Source: JBCBCP01 sp038530575
Lineage (GTDB): Bacteria; Pseudomonadota; Alphaproteobacteria; Rhodobacterales; Rhodobacteraceae
Assembly (NCBI GenBank): GCA_038530575.1
Contig: JBCBCP010000003.1
Coordinates: 62,001-126,000 of the forward strand
DNA length: 64,000 nucleotides
Reading direction: 5' to 3'
The notes below the pieces were generated by a model. The model did not search any database. It worked only from the letters and a program-made list of their open reading frames with translations, and had not been told where the DNA came from. A program made the translations under genes and the position numbers. This document shows, one piece after another, positions 15,873 through 24,045 of this stretch; positions within the stretch are counted from its first letter, which is position 1; each line of letters begins with the position of its first letter.

Positions 15873-17822
15873 TTAGCCCGCGCGGTTCATGCGGTTCTCG
15901 ATCAACTCGTCGACAACCGACGGATCGGCCAGCGTAGAGGTGTCGCCAAGCGCGCCGAAATCATCTTCCGCAATCTTGCGCAGAATGCGGCGCATAATTT
16001 TGCCCGAGCGGGTCTTTGGCAGGCCGGGCGCCCATTGGATCAGATCAGGCGAGGCGATCGGCCCGATCTCCTGCCGGACCCAGGTGCGCAGTTCCTTGCG
16101 CAGCTCCTCCGTCGGCTCCTCTCCGGACATCAGCGTGACGTAGCAATAGATGCCTTGCCCTTTGATATCATGGGGATAGCCCACCACAGCCGCCTCTGCG
16201 ACCTTCGCGTGCGCAACGAGGGCGCTTTCGACCTCGGCCGTGCCCATGCGGTGGCCCGATACGTTGATCACGTCGTCCACACGGCCCGTGATCCAGTAAT
16301 CGCCATCCGCGTCGCGGCGGCAGCCGTCGCCGGAAAAGTAGTAGCCCTTGTAGTCGCTGAAATAGGTCTTTTCGAACCGTTCATGATCGCCCCAGACCGT
16401 CCGCATCTGGCCGGGCCAGCTGTCGGCAATGACTAGAACGCCCTCCACGCCGTTGCCCTCGATCACCTCGCCGGATGCGGGATCGAGCACCAATGGCTGA
16501 ATGCCGAAGAACGGCTTTTGAGCCGCGCCCGGCTTGGTGGCGTGGGCGCCGGGCAGGGGGGTCATCAGGTGCCCGCCGGTCTCTGTCTGCCACCAGGTGT
16601 CGACGATCGGGCAACGTCCGCCACCAACCACCTCGTTATACCATGTCCACGCCTCGGGGTTGATCGGCTCGCCGACGGTACCCAGAAGGCGCAGGTCGCT
16701 CAGGTCGTATTTCTTCACGAAATCATTGCCCTGACCCATGAGGGCGCGGATCGCCGTGGGTGCGGTGTAGAACTGGTTCACCTTGTGCTTTTCGCACACG
16801 GCCCAGAAGCGCCCGGCGTCCGGATAGGTCGGCACGCCTTCAAACATCAGCGTGGTCGCGCCATTGGCCAGCGGGCCATACACAATATAGCTGTGGCCGG
16901 TGACCCAGCCGACATCCGCCGTGCACCAATAGATATCGCCGTCATGGTAATCAAAGGTGATCTCGTGCGTCATCGCGGCGTAGACCAGATAGCCGCCCGT
17001 GGTGTGCACGACGCCCTTGGGCTGGCCGGTCGAGCCTGAGGTGTAGAGGATGAACAGCGGGTCTTCGGCATTCATCTCCTCTGCCGGGCAGTCGGTGCCA
17101 ACGCGTTCCGCTTCCTCATGCAGCCAGTAGTCGAGCCCCTCGCGCCACGCGATCTGCTGGCCGGTCCGCTTGACGACAAGGCACTTCACCTCGTCAAAAT
17201 CACGGCGCAGGGCCTGGTTCACATTGTCCTTGAGGTTCGTCACCCGGCCGCCGCGCGGCGCGCCGTCGGAGGTGATGACCAGCTTGGCATCGCACCCATC
17301 CACCCGGGCCCCCAATGCGTCAGGCGAAAAGCCAGCAAACACGATCGAATGGATCGCCCCGATCCGCGCACAGGCCAGCATCGCATAGGCCGCCTCCGGG
17401 ATCATCGGCAAGTAGATCACGACCCGATCTCCCTTGCTGATGCCAAGGCCCTTCAGCACGTTGGCCATCCGGCCCACCTCTTCGCCAAGCTGGCGGTAGG
17501 TGATGTGCTGCGCTTCGTCGTCCGGGCTGTCCGGCTCCCAGATAATGGCCGTCTGATCACCACGTGTGGCTAGGTGCCGGTCGATGCAGTTGGCGGCAAC
17601 GTTCAGCGTGCCATCCTTGTACCAATTGATCGACACGTTTCCGAGTGCGTAGGAGACATCTTTGACGTCGGTATAGGGCGTGATCCAGTCAACCCGCTTG
17701 CCATGTTCGCCCCAGAAGGCCGCCGGATCGGCAATCGACGCTGCATACATTTCGTCGTATTTCGCCGCGTCTACATGGGCGCGGGCCTTCATCTCGGTGG
17801 ATGGGGCATAAGTGTTGGACAT
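15873..17822 (-). CDS. acsA: Acetyl-CoA synthetase (AMP-forming)
   Basis: 649 residues, the standard length. It converts acetate, ATP and CoA to acetyl-CoA through acetyl-AMP. The adenylation P-loop YTSGSTGQPKG lies near residue 260, followed by VVHTTGGYL; the domain-alternation Asp and YFSGDGCRRD block lies near 500; and the C-terminal TRSGKIMRRILRK places the acetylation-regulated Lys at 608. This is the fully conserved AcsA pattern, including the acetate-pocket WWQTETGG segment. Acetate released from side-chain or osmolyte degradation nearby could enter central metabolism here. The upstream 155 bp carry no gene and presumably the promoter. Confidence 0.97.
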   Translation of the reverse strand: MSNTYAPSTEMKARAHVDAAKYDEMYAASIADPAAFWGEHGKRVDWITPYTDVKDVSYALGNVSINWYKDGTLNVAANCIDRHLATRGDQTAIIWEPDSPDDEAQHITYRQLGEEVGRMANVLKGLGISKGDRVVIYLPMIPEAAYAMLACARIGAIHSIVFAGFSPDALGARVDGCDAKLVITSDGAPRGGRVTNLKDNVNQALRRDFDEVKCLVVKRTGQQIAWREGLDYWLHEEAERVGTDCPAEEMNAEDPLFILYTSGSTGQPKGVVHTTGGYLVYAAMTHEITFDYHDGDIYWCTADVGWVTGHSYIVYGPLANGATTLMFEGVPTYPDAGRFWAVCEKHKVNQFYTAPTAIRALMGQGNDFVKKYDLSDLRLLGTVGEPINPEAWTWYNEVVGGGRCPIVDTWWQTETGGHLMTPLPGAHATKPGAAQKPFFGIQPLVLDPASGEVIEGNGVEGVLVIADSWPGQMRTVWGDHERFEKTYFSDYKGYYFSGDGCRRDADGDYWITGRVDDVINVSGHRMGTAEVESALVAHAKVAEAAVVGYPHDIKGQGIYCYVTLMSGEEPTEELRKELRTWVRQEIGPIASPDLIQWAPGLPKTRSGKIMRRILRKIAEDDFGALGDTSTLADPSVVDELIENRMNRAG

Positions 17823-17977
17823 GGGCGGGTTCCTCCTTGGTCGTTTACTGCGGGCACGCGTGCGTCATGCCCCGACTAGCCGGGAAGGCGCGCACCATCT
17901 TTGCGCTGGATCATATCGCGCCGGGCGCAGATTGATAGGTCTGCCATGCGCTGCCGCACGGGACTCTGCCCAGGACG

Positions 17978-18379
17978 CTAGATCAGCCCGCGACGCTCCA
18001 GTACCTTGCGCGCCGCACGGAAGCATTCCAGTCCCTGCGGCACTCCGCAATAGATCGCAATGACGTGGATCGCGGCGCGGATTTCCTCGGGCGTACAACC
18101 GTTGTTGATGGCCCCGTCGCAGTGCAGTTCCCATTCCTGCATCTTGCCGAGCGCGCCGATCATGCTGAGGTTCATCAGGCTGCGCGTTTTGGCGTCGATC
18201 GCGTCGTCGCCCCAGCCAAAGCCCCAGCACCAGGCGGTCATCGCCTCTTGGAAGGGCCGGGTGAATTCGTCCGCCTTGTCCAGCGTGTTCTGAACATATG
18301 CGTCGCCAAGCGTGCTTTTGCGTTGGGCGAGGCCCTTGGTGAACAGGTCTTCGTCAAAGAGGCTCATTGTAGCATCCAT
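17978..18379 (-). CDS. Carboxymuconolactone decarboxylase-family (AhpD-like fold) protein
   Basis: 133 residues, one CMD domain. The core is KTRSLMNLSMIGALGKMQEW followed by LHCDGAINNGCTPEEIRAAI, typical of PcaC-like members, with no CxxC redox pair, so AhpD-type peroxidase activity is unlikely. No protocatechuate-pathway genes are adjacent, so a 4-carboxymuconolactone decarboxylase role is unsupported. ATGs at 18379 and 18367 are both possible starts; neither has a strong ribosome site. It lies downstream of the aldehyde dehydrogenase gene, separated by 210 bp with two hairpins. Confidence 0.85.
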   Translation of the reverse strand: MDATMSLFDEDLFTKGLAQRKSTLGDAYVQNTLDKADEFTRPFQEAMTAWCWGFGWGDDAIDAKTRSLMNLSMIGALGKMQEWELHCDGAINNGCTPEEIRAAIHVIAIYCGVPQGLECFRAARKVLERRGLI

Positions 18380-18422
18380 TTTTTACGGATCGGCCTTTCA
18401 AAGCCCTAAGCCGACCGAGGGT

Positions 18423-18478
18423 GGCGTGAAACACGCCGCCCGTGGGAGCGGTCGGCGTGTCGACATCCTGCGGATGTC
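18423..18478. repeat. Two short perfect hairpins between CMD-like and ALDH genes
   Basis: GGCGTG-aaa-CACGCC (18423-18437) and GACATCC-tgc-GGATGTC (18462-18478) are both perfect stems with 3-base loops. They lie downstream of the aldehyde dehydrogenase stop on its strand and upstream of the CMD-like gene. There is no T-run, so they could be a factor-dependent end, an mRNA-stabilising structure or an operator. Confidence 0.45.
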
Positions 18479-18589
18479 TGTGTTCTGGGCGTCCAAACCA
18501 TCGGGACACCATGGGGCATTAGAGATACACTGCATTGCAAGTCAGCCGCTCGGATTTTCTCCATCTGGTCGCATCTGTCTGCTCCGGGC

Positions 18590-20029
18590 TCAGCCAAGCT
18601 TGATTGCGACATTCTTCGTCTGCACGTAGTTCCACAGCGCCTCGCGCCCTTTCTCGCGCCCGTAGCCTGATTTTCCATAGCCGCCAAAGGGCGTTTCGAC
18701 CCCGCCCGCGTACCATTCGTTGACGAAGACCTGTCCCGCGCGGATCCCCCGTGCAGCGCGCATGGCGCGGTCCACGTCGCGGGTGAACACGCCGCCAACA
18801 AGGCCATAATCGGTGCCGTTTGCGATGCGCAGCGCGTCGTCTTCGGTGTCAAAACCAATCACCGAAAGAACGGGTCCGAACACCTCTTCCTGTGCAATGG
18901 TCATGTCCGGGGCGACCTCTGTCATCACCGTCGGGGCAAGGAAGGCGCCCGGCATGTTAAGCGCACGGCCACCGGTTGCCACCTTGGCGCCTTGCGCCTC
19001 GGCGGCTTGCACCATGCCCAATGCCCGGTCGCGCTGGGCGGCGGACACCATGGCTCCCATGTTGGCCCCAAACTCGGATCGATCGATACCCGGCCCAACG
19101 CTGAGGCTCTCGGCGATGGCCACCGCGCGGTCGACCAATTCGGCCCGGCGGCTTTCATGCACGATCACCCGGGACATGGCCGAACAGACCTGACCTGCGT
19201 TAAAGAAGATACCCCAGCGGATATCATTCTCGAACGCATCAAGGTCCGCATCTGCGTGCACAATGGCTGCCGATTTGCCGCCCAGCTCAAGCACGCAGGG
19301 TACTACGTTCTGTGCCGCCGCTGTGGCAATAGCGATGCCGGTTGGGACGGACCCGGTAAAGACAATCTGATTGATCTGGCTATGCGACGCCAACGCCGCG
19401 CCAGCCTCTGCACCGCGGCCGCAGATCACGTTCACCGCACCATTAGGCAGGCCTGCCGCTTCAGCCGCGCGTGCGATCCACGCATGGGTGATTGGCGTCA
19501 GCTCGGGGCTCTTGATCACGCAGGCATTTCCCGTCGCCAGTGCAGCAGCGATGCCGCGTGCGGTCATCTCAATGGGGTAATTCCACGGGATGATCTGCGC
19601 CGACACGCCGACCGGCTCGTACGTGGTAAAGTCGTAATAGCCCGCGCCAAGCGGGATCGAACGCCCCTCGACCGTTTCGGCCTGATTGCCGTAATATTCG
19701 AAATACCGAGCCGCGCCCTCGATCTCGACCACAGCCTCCCAAAGCGGCTTGCCTTGCTCAAGGCTCAGGTGGCGGGCAAGCGCGTCCTTTTCGTCAAGCA
19801 AGAACCGCCCCATGGCTTGAACCATGCGGCCGCGTTCCACGGGACGCAGATCGCTCAGTGCCCCGCTGTGGTGGCAGGCTTTGGCTGACTGCACGGCGCG
19901 GTCCACATCCGAGGCGTCCGCCAGCGCATGGGTCGCCAGCGGCTCGCCCGTGCCCGGATTTTCAACCGTGATACGGTCCGCGCCATCGGTCCACGTCCCA
20001 TTGATGTAGTTCAACCAGTGGTCTTGCAT
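18590..20029 (-). CDS. NAD(P)-dependent aldehyde dehydrogenase (betaine-aldehyde-dehydrogenase-like)
   Basis: 479 residues, the usual ALDH size. PWN at 148-150 (oxyanion Asn), the cofactor-binding block VIKSPELTPIT near 171, FTGSVPTG near 224, catalytic-base Glu248 in VLELGGKSA and nucleophile Cys282 in NAGQVCSAMSR are all intact. It resembles the BADH/gamma-aminobutyraldehyde group, but the substrate cannot be assigned. It follows the sulfotransferase-like gene by 28 bp as the last gene of the leftward RpiR-Rieske operon, so it probably oxidises an aldehyde released by that pathway. Confidence 0.92.
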   Translation of the reverse strand: MQDHWLNYINGTWTDGADRITVENPGTGEPLATHALADASDVDRAVQSAKACHHSGALSDLRPVERGRMVQAMGRFLLDEKDALARHLSLEQGKPLWEAVVEIEGAARYFEYYGNQAETVEGRSIPLGAGYYDFTTYEPVGVSAQIIPWNYPIEMTARGIAAALATGNACVIKSPELTPITHAWIARAAEAAGLPNGAVNVICGRGAEAGAALASHSQINQIVFTGSVPTGIAIATAAAQNVVPCVLELGGKSAAIVHADADLDAFENDIRWGIFFNAGQVCSAMSRVIVHESRRAELVDRAVAIAESLSVGPGIDRSEFGANMGAMVSAAQRDRALGMVQAAEAQGAKVATGGRALNMPGAFLAPTVMTEVAPDMTIAQEEVFGPVLSVIGFDTEDDALRIANGTDYGLVGGVFTRDVDRAMRAARGIRAGQVFVNEWYAGGVETPFGGYGKSGYGREKGREALWNYVQTKNVAIKLG

Positions 20030-20057
20030 GTGTCTTTCCTAGTGTCGCTGTGCGCAT

Positions 20058-20810
20058 TTACTGCGCATCTGCCGCTGTGATGCGGTGTGCGTAAAGATGA
20101 TCGTAATGCGGGCGCATACGGCGATGGACCTGCTGCACGGGGGATGGCGCTTCGGTGATATCGATATAGGTGCGCGCCTGGCGGGTCAGGCCGGTGGAAT
20201 TGGCGAGGTTCGCGTGAAAGCTGCCGCCGTCCCACCAGCTATGGGCCGACGGATCGCCGCCCGGCTCCCAGCTGAGCGCTTCGGGCAGGAAGGGGATGTC
20301 GACGGCGTCGCAGAACGCCTGCGTCATCGCCTCGGGCGCCTCCAGCAGGTCGTCGCTGTCGATCACGGGGGGTGGGGCGCCGTTCAGCGCGTGCAGCAGG
20401 TCAAACAGCGCGCGTTGTTCGGGAAAGCCAACCTCGCCCTCGTGAAAGTCGGGCCATTGCTTGTGCATCGACGTAATGGTCTTGGCCGGATCGCGGATCA
20501 GGAACGCGTGGGTGAAATGGCTCAGGAAGTCCGGCGTCCACATGTGGTTGATGTAATGGGGGAAGTCCTTGAGAAAGACCGGCCCCGCCTTTGCCCGTGC
20601 CTGGATGTCGGCCCAGACGCTGTCGAGGGTCAGCCCCGGCGTTGTCTTGTCCCCGGGCTGGAACCGCTGCCACAGCGGCGCCTCGCCCTGATACCACGCC
20701 TCGCCAAAGGGCTCGTGCAGGCAGTCGAGGTCGCCGCGCTGGCGCATCATCCACTCAAACGCCGTGGAGGTAGAGCGGGGCACGGCCCACAAAGCAATGA
20801 TACGGTTCAT
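20058..20810 (-). CDS. Sulfotransferase-family protein (PAPS-type P-loop fold)
   Basis: 250 residues. The N-terminal WAVPRSTSTAFEWMM block (residues 8-22) matches the 5'-phosphosulfate-binding loop of bacterial sulfotransferase-like proteins; HEPFG and a later FLIRDPAKTITS (near 105) correspond to the 3'-phosphate-binding region. The family moves sulfate from PAPS to hydroxyl or amine acceptors, though many bacterial members are uncharacterised. The start overlaps the racemase-like gene stop by 4 bp, so it belongs to the operon. A sulfotransferase inside a catabolic operon is unexpected; activation of an alcohol as a leaving group is one idea, but only an inference. Confidence 0.82.
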   Translation of the reverse strand: MNRIIALWAVPRSTSTAFEWMMRQRGDLDCLHEPFGEAWYQGEAPLWQRFQPGDKTTPGLTLDSVWADIQARAKAGPVFLKDFPHYINHMWTPDFLSHFTHAFLIRDPAKTITSMHKQWPDFHEGEVGFPEQRALFDLLHALNGAPPPVIDSDDLLEAPEAMTQAFCDAVDIPFLPEALSWEPGGDPSAHSWWDGGSFHANLANSTGLTRQARTYIDITEAPSPVQQVHRRMRPHYDHLYAHRITAADAQ

Positions 20811-21622
20811 AGCGAGTCCAATAGCGTGCCGCAGGGGCAGGTCGGGCGCAGCCCCAACGTTTTGAAGACGCGCCAGTAGAGCGCGGTGTCGTGCCCGATG
20901 ACGGGTTTGCCCAGGTCAGCCTCCAGCGCGGCCGTGATCTGCAAGGGGCGCTGAGGCTGGCCGCCCGGGCCGGTGCGAAAGTTGCACATGCCGTTGATCA
21001 GGATCGCGTCTGCGTCGGGCGCCTGCTCGGCAACGTAGGCAAAGGACTTGGCGGCAAGGTCCCCTTCAAACACCCAGCGCGCGTCGTTCACCGCGTCCTG
21101 ACTGTCGAACCAGCCCTGATCGTGAAAATTGCCCGCCCACAAAACGTCAATGCCCGCTTCGCGCAGAAAGCCCACCGTGCCCTGCCACCATGCGGGCCAG
21201 TGATAGGCGGCGTTCAGGGCCACGCTGCGGATCCCCTGATCGCGCAGCGCCTCGACCATGGCATAGCCCGACATGTGAAAGGCAAGGCTGAAGCGATCCG
21301 ACAGGGCCGCGCAGTGATCGGCAATTCCCTGCACCCCAAGGCCGGAGGCATGAACCCAGTTGCTGCCCACCTGCGCCGCAACATCGGCGCCATTGCGCGA
21401 CATCACGTGGCAGAAGTCCTCCATCATGCCGAAATTGGCTTTGCGCTGGTCAAGCCCGTGCACGTAATCGGGCACATGCAGCATCCAACCATGCACGCCG
21501 ACCGTTTCGGGCGCGATCCGTTGAAAGTCGGTCGGGGCGGCGTCCCAGTCGAAGGGCGGGCAGGTCAAGCCAACCTGATGGGGGAACAGCTTGTGCTCGG
21601 GGCGCCAGTCTTCGGGCATCAT
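20807..21622 (-). CDS. Asp/Glu racemase-superfamily protein (maleate isomerase/arylmalonate decarboxylase-like)
   Basis: 271 residues from the ATG at 21622, which overlaps the GFA stop (ATGA). A longer upstream frame is an artefact of antisense GFA sequence. The C-terminal half has the family pattern, with nucleophile-candidate Cys213 in INGMCNFRT and GHDTALYWR near the end. The position where two-Cys members carry their first Cys reads QVGSNWVHA (84-92) without Cys, so only one catalytic Cys is available, as in arylmalonate decarboxylase. That argues against a classical two-base racemase. Plausible jobs are cis-trans isomerisation or decarboxylation of a dicarboxylate made by the Rieske operon. 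Confidence 0.82.
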   Translation of the reverse strand: MMPEDWRPEHKLFPHQVGLTCPPFDWDAAPTDFQRIAPETVGVHGWMLHVPDYVHGLDQRKANFGMMEDFCHVMSRNGADVAAQVGSNWVHASGLGVQGIADHCAALSDRFSLAFHMSGYAMVEALRDQGIRSVALNAAYHWPAWWQGTVGFLREAGIDVLWAGNFHDQGWFDSQDAVNDARWVFEGDLAAKSFAYVAEQAPDADAILINGMCNFRTGPGGQPQRPLQITAALEADLGKPVIGHDTALYWRVFKTLGLRPTCPCGTLLDSL

Positions 21623-22017
21623 AGCGGGGCCATCCCCTCGTGTTTTGGCAAATCGTCGGCGACATGCAGCCAGTCCAGCCGTTCGGCCCAATGTACGTGA
21701 TCTGTGGGAACATAGGCGGATGGATCGTCCAGCGTCGCGGCATAAAGGTGCACCTCGCCGGGCCAGCGGGTGCTCATGTAGTGCATGGGCGTGCCGCAGA
21801 CGGGGCAAAAGCCGCGCGTCACCCCGGGCGAGGAGTTGTGGAACGCGCGCGTCCCGTGCCACGTAACCTGCCCGCGCCCCATGCCGAAAAAGCTGGTCAT
21901 GGGAGATCCGGTCGCGCGGCGGCAGCTTTCGCAATGGCAGTGCATCGCCCAGATGGGCGAGCCGGTTGTCTCGTAGCGCAGCGCCCCGCAGGCGCAGCGG
22001 CCGTCATACCGGCCCAT
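21619..22017 (-). CDS. GFA/CENP-V-type zinc protein
   Basis: 132 residues. The zinc-binding cysteine pattern of the glutathione-dependent formaldehyde-activating (GFA) family is complete: CACG near residue 8, CHCESCRR near 28 and CPVCGTPM near 90. The family includes formaldehyde-S-hydroxymethylglutathione synthase, although many members have unproven activity. The context makes formaldehyde handling sensible: the upstream Rieske oxygenase and the divergent dimethylglycine-dehydrogenase-like enzyme would both release formaldehyde by N-demethylation. The start lies 14 bp inside the Rieske gene end. Confidence 0.88.
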   Translation of the reverse strand: MGRYDGRCACGALRYETTGSPIWAMHCHCESCRRATGSPMTSFFGMGRGQVTWHGTRAFHNSSPGVTRGFCPVCGTPMHYMSTRWPGEVHLYAATLDDPSAYVPTDHVHWAERLDWLHVADDLPKHEGMAPL

Positions 22018-23095
22018 CGACAGCCTCGCGCATCCATGCCTGCAGGTGCATGATCGAATGTTCCGAATTCACGCCGCAGCCGGGGTCGAGCACCAGCGGG
22101 CCAGGCACATAGCCGCGAGACTTCAGACCGCGCTGCACCGATTCAACGAGGTGGATGTCCTCTTCGACCGTCGTCGCGCGGTCCTGCACCGCCAGCCGGC
22201 GCACCGTCTCGTCATCTGCACCATCGATTGAATACCAGCCGCGCCAAACAGTAACCGTGTCCGGGCCCGTCGCGCGCCAGTGGTACGTGTTCAGCACGTT
22301 GCCCGGATAGACCTGGAAGCTGAACATCGGCCAGAGGAACCAGCTGGAATACTCCTCGGCGTGCTGGAACCCTGAATTGATGTCGTAGGTCATCGCCTCA
22401 AGGTTTTGGCACTCGGTCGTGTGGCGCAGGCAGTAACCCTGAGGCTGGATGTCATAGGTTTCGGGCTTCACCACGCCGGTCGCAAAGGTCGGGTGGTTCA
22501 GGCTGCAGTGATAGCACTCCGAATAGTTCTCGACCGAGACTTTCCAGTTGCACCGCTCCGGGATCTCGACCCATTCCAGCGGGGCGAGGCGATCCCACTG
22601 GGGCACCCATTCCTCCAGCTCCGCACGCGCGCCGGGAAACCAGTCTTCCATCGGTTTGGCCGCGGGGTCGAGGTTCACGAAAACGAAACCCACGAACACC
22701 TCCGTGCGCACCTCGGTCAGGCAGATTTTGTCAGCCTCAAATCCTGGCACTGTTTTCGAGTTTGGCGCGGCGCGCAGGGCGCCAGTCAGCTCATAGGTCC
22801 AGGCGTGGTAGGGGCAGACCACAACGCGGGTCCGGCCCGTGCCTTGCACCAGCTGGTGCGCGCGGTGCTGGCAGACGTTGTAGAAGGTGCGGATCACGCC
22901 ATCGCGGCCCTTGATCGAAAAGAGGCTCTCGCCCGCCATCTCGAACGCGACGTAATCGCCCACCTCGGCCAGCTCGGACGCATGGCAGGCAAATTGCCAG
23001 GTGCGGGCCAGGAGCCCGGCCTGTTCGGCCTGAAAGACAGCCGGATCGGTGTAGTACCGCGCCTCAAGGCTGCGGATCGGGGCCTCTGCGTTCAT
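22004..23095 (-). CDS. Rieske non-heme iron oxygenase alpha subunit (GbcA/stachydrine-demethylase-like)
   Basis: 363 residues. The Rieske [2Fe-2S] ligands are Cys75, His77, Cys94 and His97 (CQHRAH and CPYHAW). The mononuclear iron site is the block ENYSECYHCSLNHPTF, giving His196 and His201 with bridging Glu193, the arrangement seen in quaternary-amine oxygenases such as glycine betaine monooxygenase GbcA, in which Glu replaces the usual Asp. The enzyme would need a ferredoxin reductase (GbcB-like), which is not in this operon. Expected reaction: oxidative N-demethylation of a betaine with formaldehyde release. It starts 4 bp inside the rpiR gene stop. Confidence 0.9.
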   Translation of the reverse strand: MNAEAPIRSLEARYYTDPAVFQAEQAGLLARTWQFACHASELAEVGDYVAFEMAGESLFSIKGRDGVIRTFYNVCQHRAHQLVQGTGRTRVVVCPYHAWTYELTGALRAAPNSKTVPGFEADKICLTEVRTEVFVGFVFVNLDPAAKPMEDWFPGARAELEEWVPQWDRLAPLEWVEIPERCNWKVSVENYSECYHCSLNHPTFATGVVKPETYDIQPQGYCLRHTTECQNLEAMTYDINSGFQHAEEYSSWFLWPMFSFQVYPGNVLNTYHWRATGPDTVTVWRGWYSIDGADDETVRRLAVQDRATTVEEDIHLVESVQRGLKSRGYVPGPLVLDPGCGVNSEHSIMHLQAWMREAVDGPV

Positions 23096-23979
23096 TTCGG
23101 CTCCTCTGTGTAGATGCCCAGCGCATGGCGGCGGGCGTGAAACTTTTCGACCCGCGCGACAATCTCGGGCGAGGCAACGGCGATGACAAAGGATAGCAAG
23201 GTCTCGAGCAGGGCGATGGTCGAAACCGACGACGGAAAGAACTGAGGCGTCGCTGCTGAGACGATAAAGCCGTGATCGGCGGCCCGGATGATGGGGGAGG
23301 CGGGGCTGTCGGACAGGGCCACGACGGTAACGCCCTGCTGGCGCGCCAGCTCAACCGCTTCGACCACCTCGCGCCGGTAGGGGCGACAGGTGATGGCGAT
23401 TAGAACGTCACGCCTGTCCGCCCAGGCCAGATCGTCGATAGGAACAGACCCGGGGCGCGGGATGGCGTGGAACTGAACCATGCCGGTAGAGGCCAAATAG
23501 GTGAAGTTGCGCGCATTGGAGTTGTTCACGCCGACCCCCAGCGTAAAGACCCGCCGCGCGGCCCATATCGCATCCGCAGCAGTCTTCAGTTGCGGCTCGG
23601 TGATGTTTGCAAAGGTGTCTTCGATGTTTTGCAAAGCGGCTGACACCATGTCGGCATAAAGCCCGCCCAGCTCTCCCTTGGCGCTGATATCCTGCAACCA
23701 GCGCGCCCGGTCCGGGAAAGAGGCAGAGCCGGCCCGAATCGCGGCCCGAAACGGCTCACGGAAATCCTCGTAGCCATCGAACCCTGCCGCCCGCGCCATG
23801 CGCACGAACGTGTTGGGTTTCACCTGCGCGGCTGCCGCGATCTCGCGCACGGTGGACACACCCACATCCTGCGGGTTTTCAAGCACATATGTCGCTGCCT
23901 TGCGCGCCTCGGGGGAGAGGTCCTCAAGGCCGCCGGCAAGGCGCTCAAGTACGGTAGATGGCATATTTGTGTCATTCAT
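23092..23979 (-). CDS. MurR/RpiR-family transcriptional regulator
   Basis: 295 residues. An N-terminal helix-turn-helix (STVREIAAAAQVKPNTFVRM near 40-60) is followed by a SIS domain (about 130-270), where LAWADRRDVLIAITCRPYRREV and VVALSDSPASPI form the ligand site. In RpiR proteins this domain senses a phosphosugar or another small metabolite. It is the first gene of the leftward operon and faces the dimethylglycine-dehydrogenase-like operon across 66 bp, so it is the obvious candidate regulator of both. The start has no strong ribosome site; the ATG at 23964 (MPSTVLE) is an alternative. Confidence 0.9.
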   Translation of the reverse strand: MNDTNMPSTVLERLAGGLEDLSPEARKAATYVLENPQDVGVSTVREIAAAAQVKPNTFVRMARAAGFDGYEDFREPFRAAIRAGSASFPDRARWLQDISAKGELGGLYADMVSAALQNIEDTFANITEPQLKTAADAIWAARRVFTLGVGVNNSNARNFTYLASTGMVQFHAIPRPGSVPIDDLAWADRRDVLIAITCRPYRREVVEAVELARQQGVTVVALSDSPASPIIRAADHGFIVSAATPQFFPSSVSTIALLETLLSFVIAVASPEIVARVEKFHARRHALGIYTEEPK

Positions 23980-23990
23980 GATTGACGACG

Positions 23991-24002
23991 GTACAGATGT
24001 AC
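23991..24002. promoter_or_regulatory. Perfect inverted repeat in divergent promoter region (candidate RpiR operator)
   Basis: GTACA-ga-TGTAC is a perfect 12-bp palindrome with a 2-base centre, 11 bp upstream of the rpiR start codon and 43 bp upstream of the divergent flavoprotein gene. Its place in a 66-bp gap that must hold both promoters suits a shared operator. The assignment to RpiR is inference. Confidence 0.5.
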
Positions 24003-24045
24003 GCCAAGCCTGCCAAGAGAGATTTGCAGCGAAAGGCGCATCCCG

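Noticed and set aside
20807..21934. 375-residue version of the racemase-like protein
   Set aside because: Its first 104 residues are shadow of the GFA gene; the ATG at 21622 overlapping the GFA stop is the natural start.
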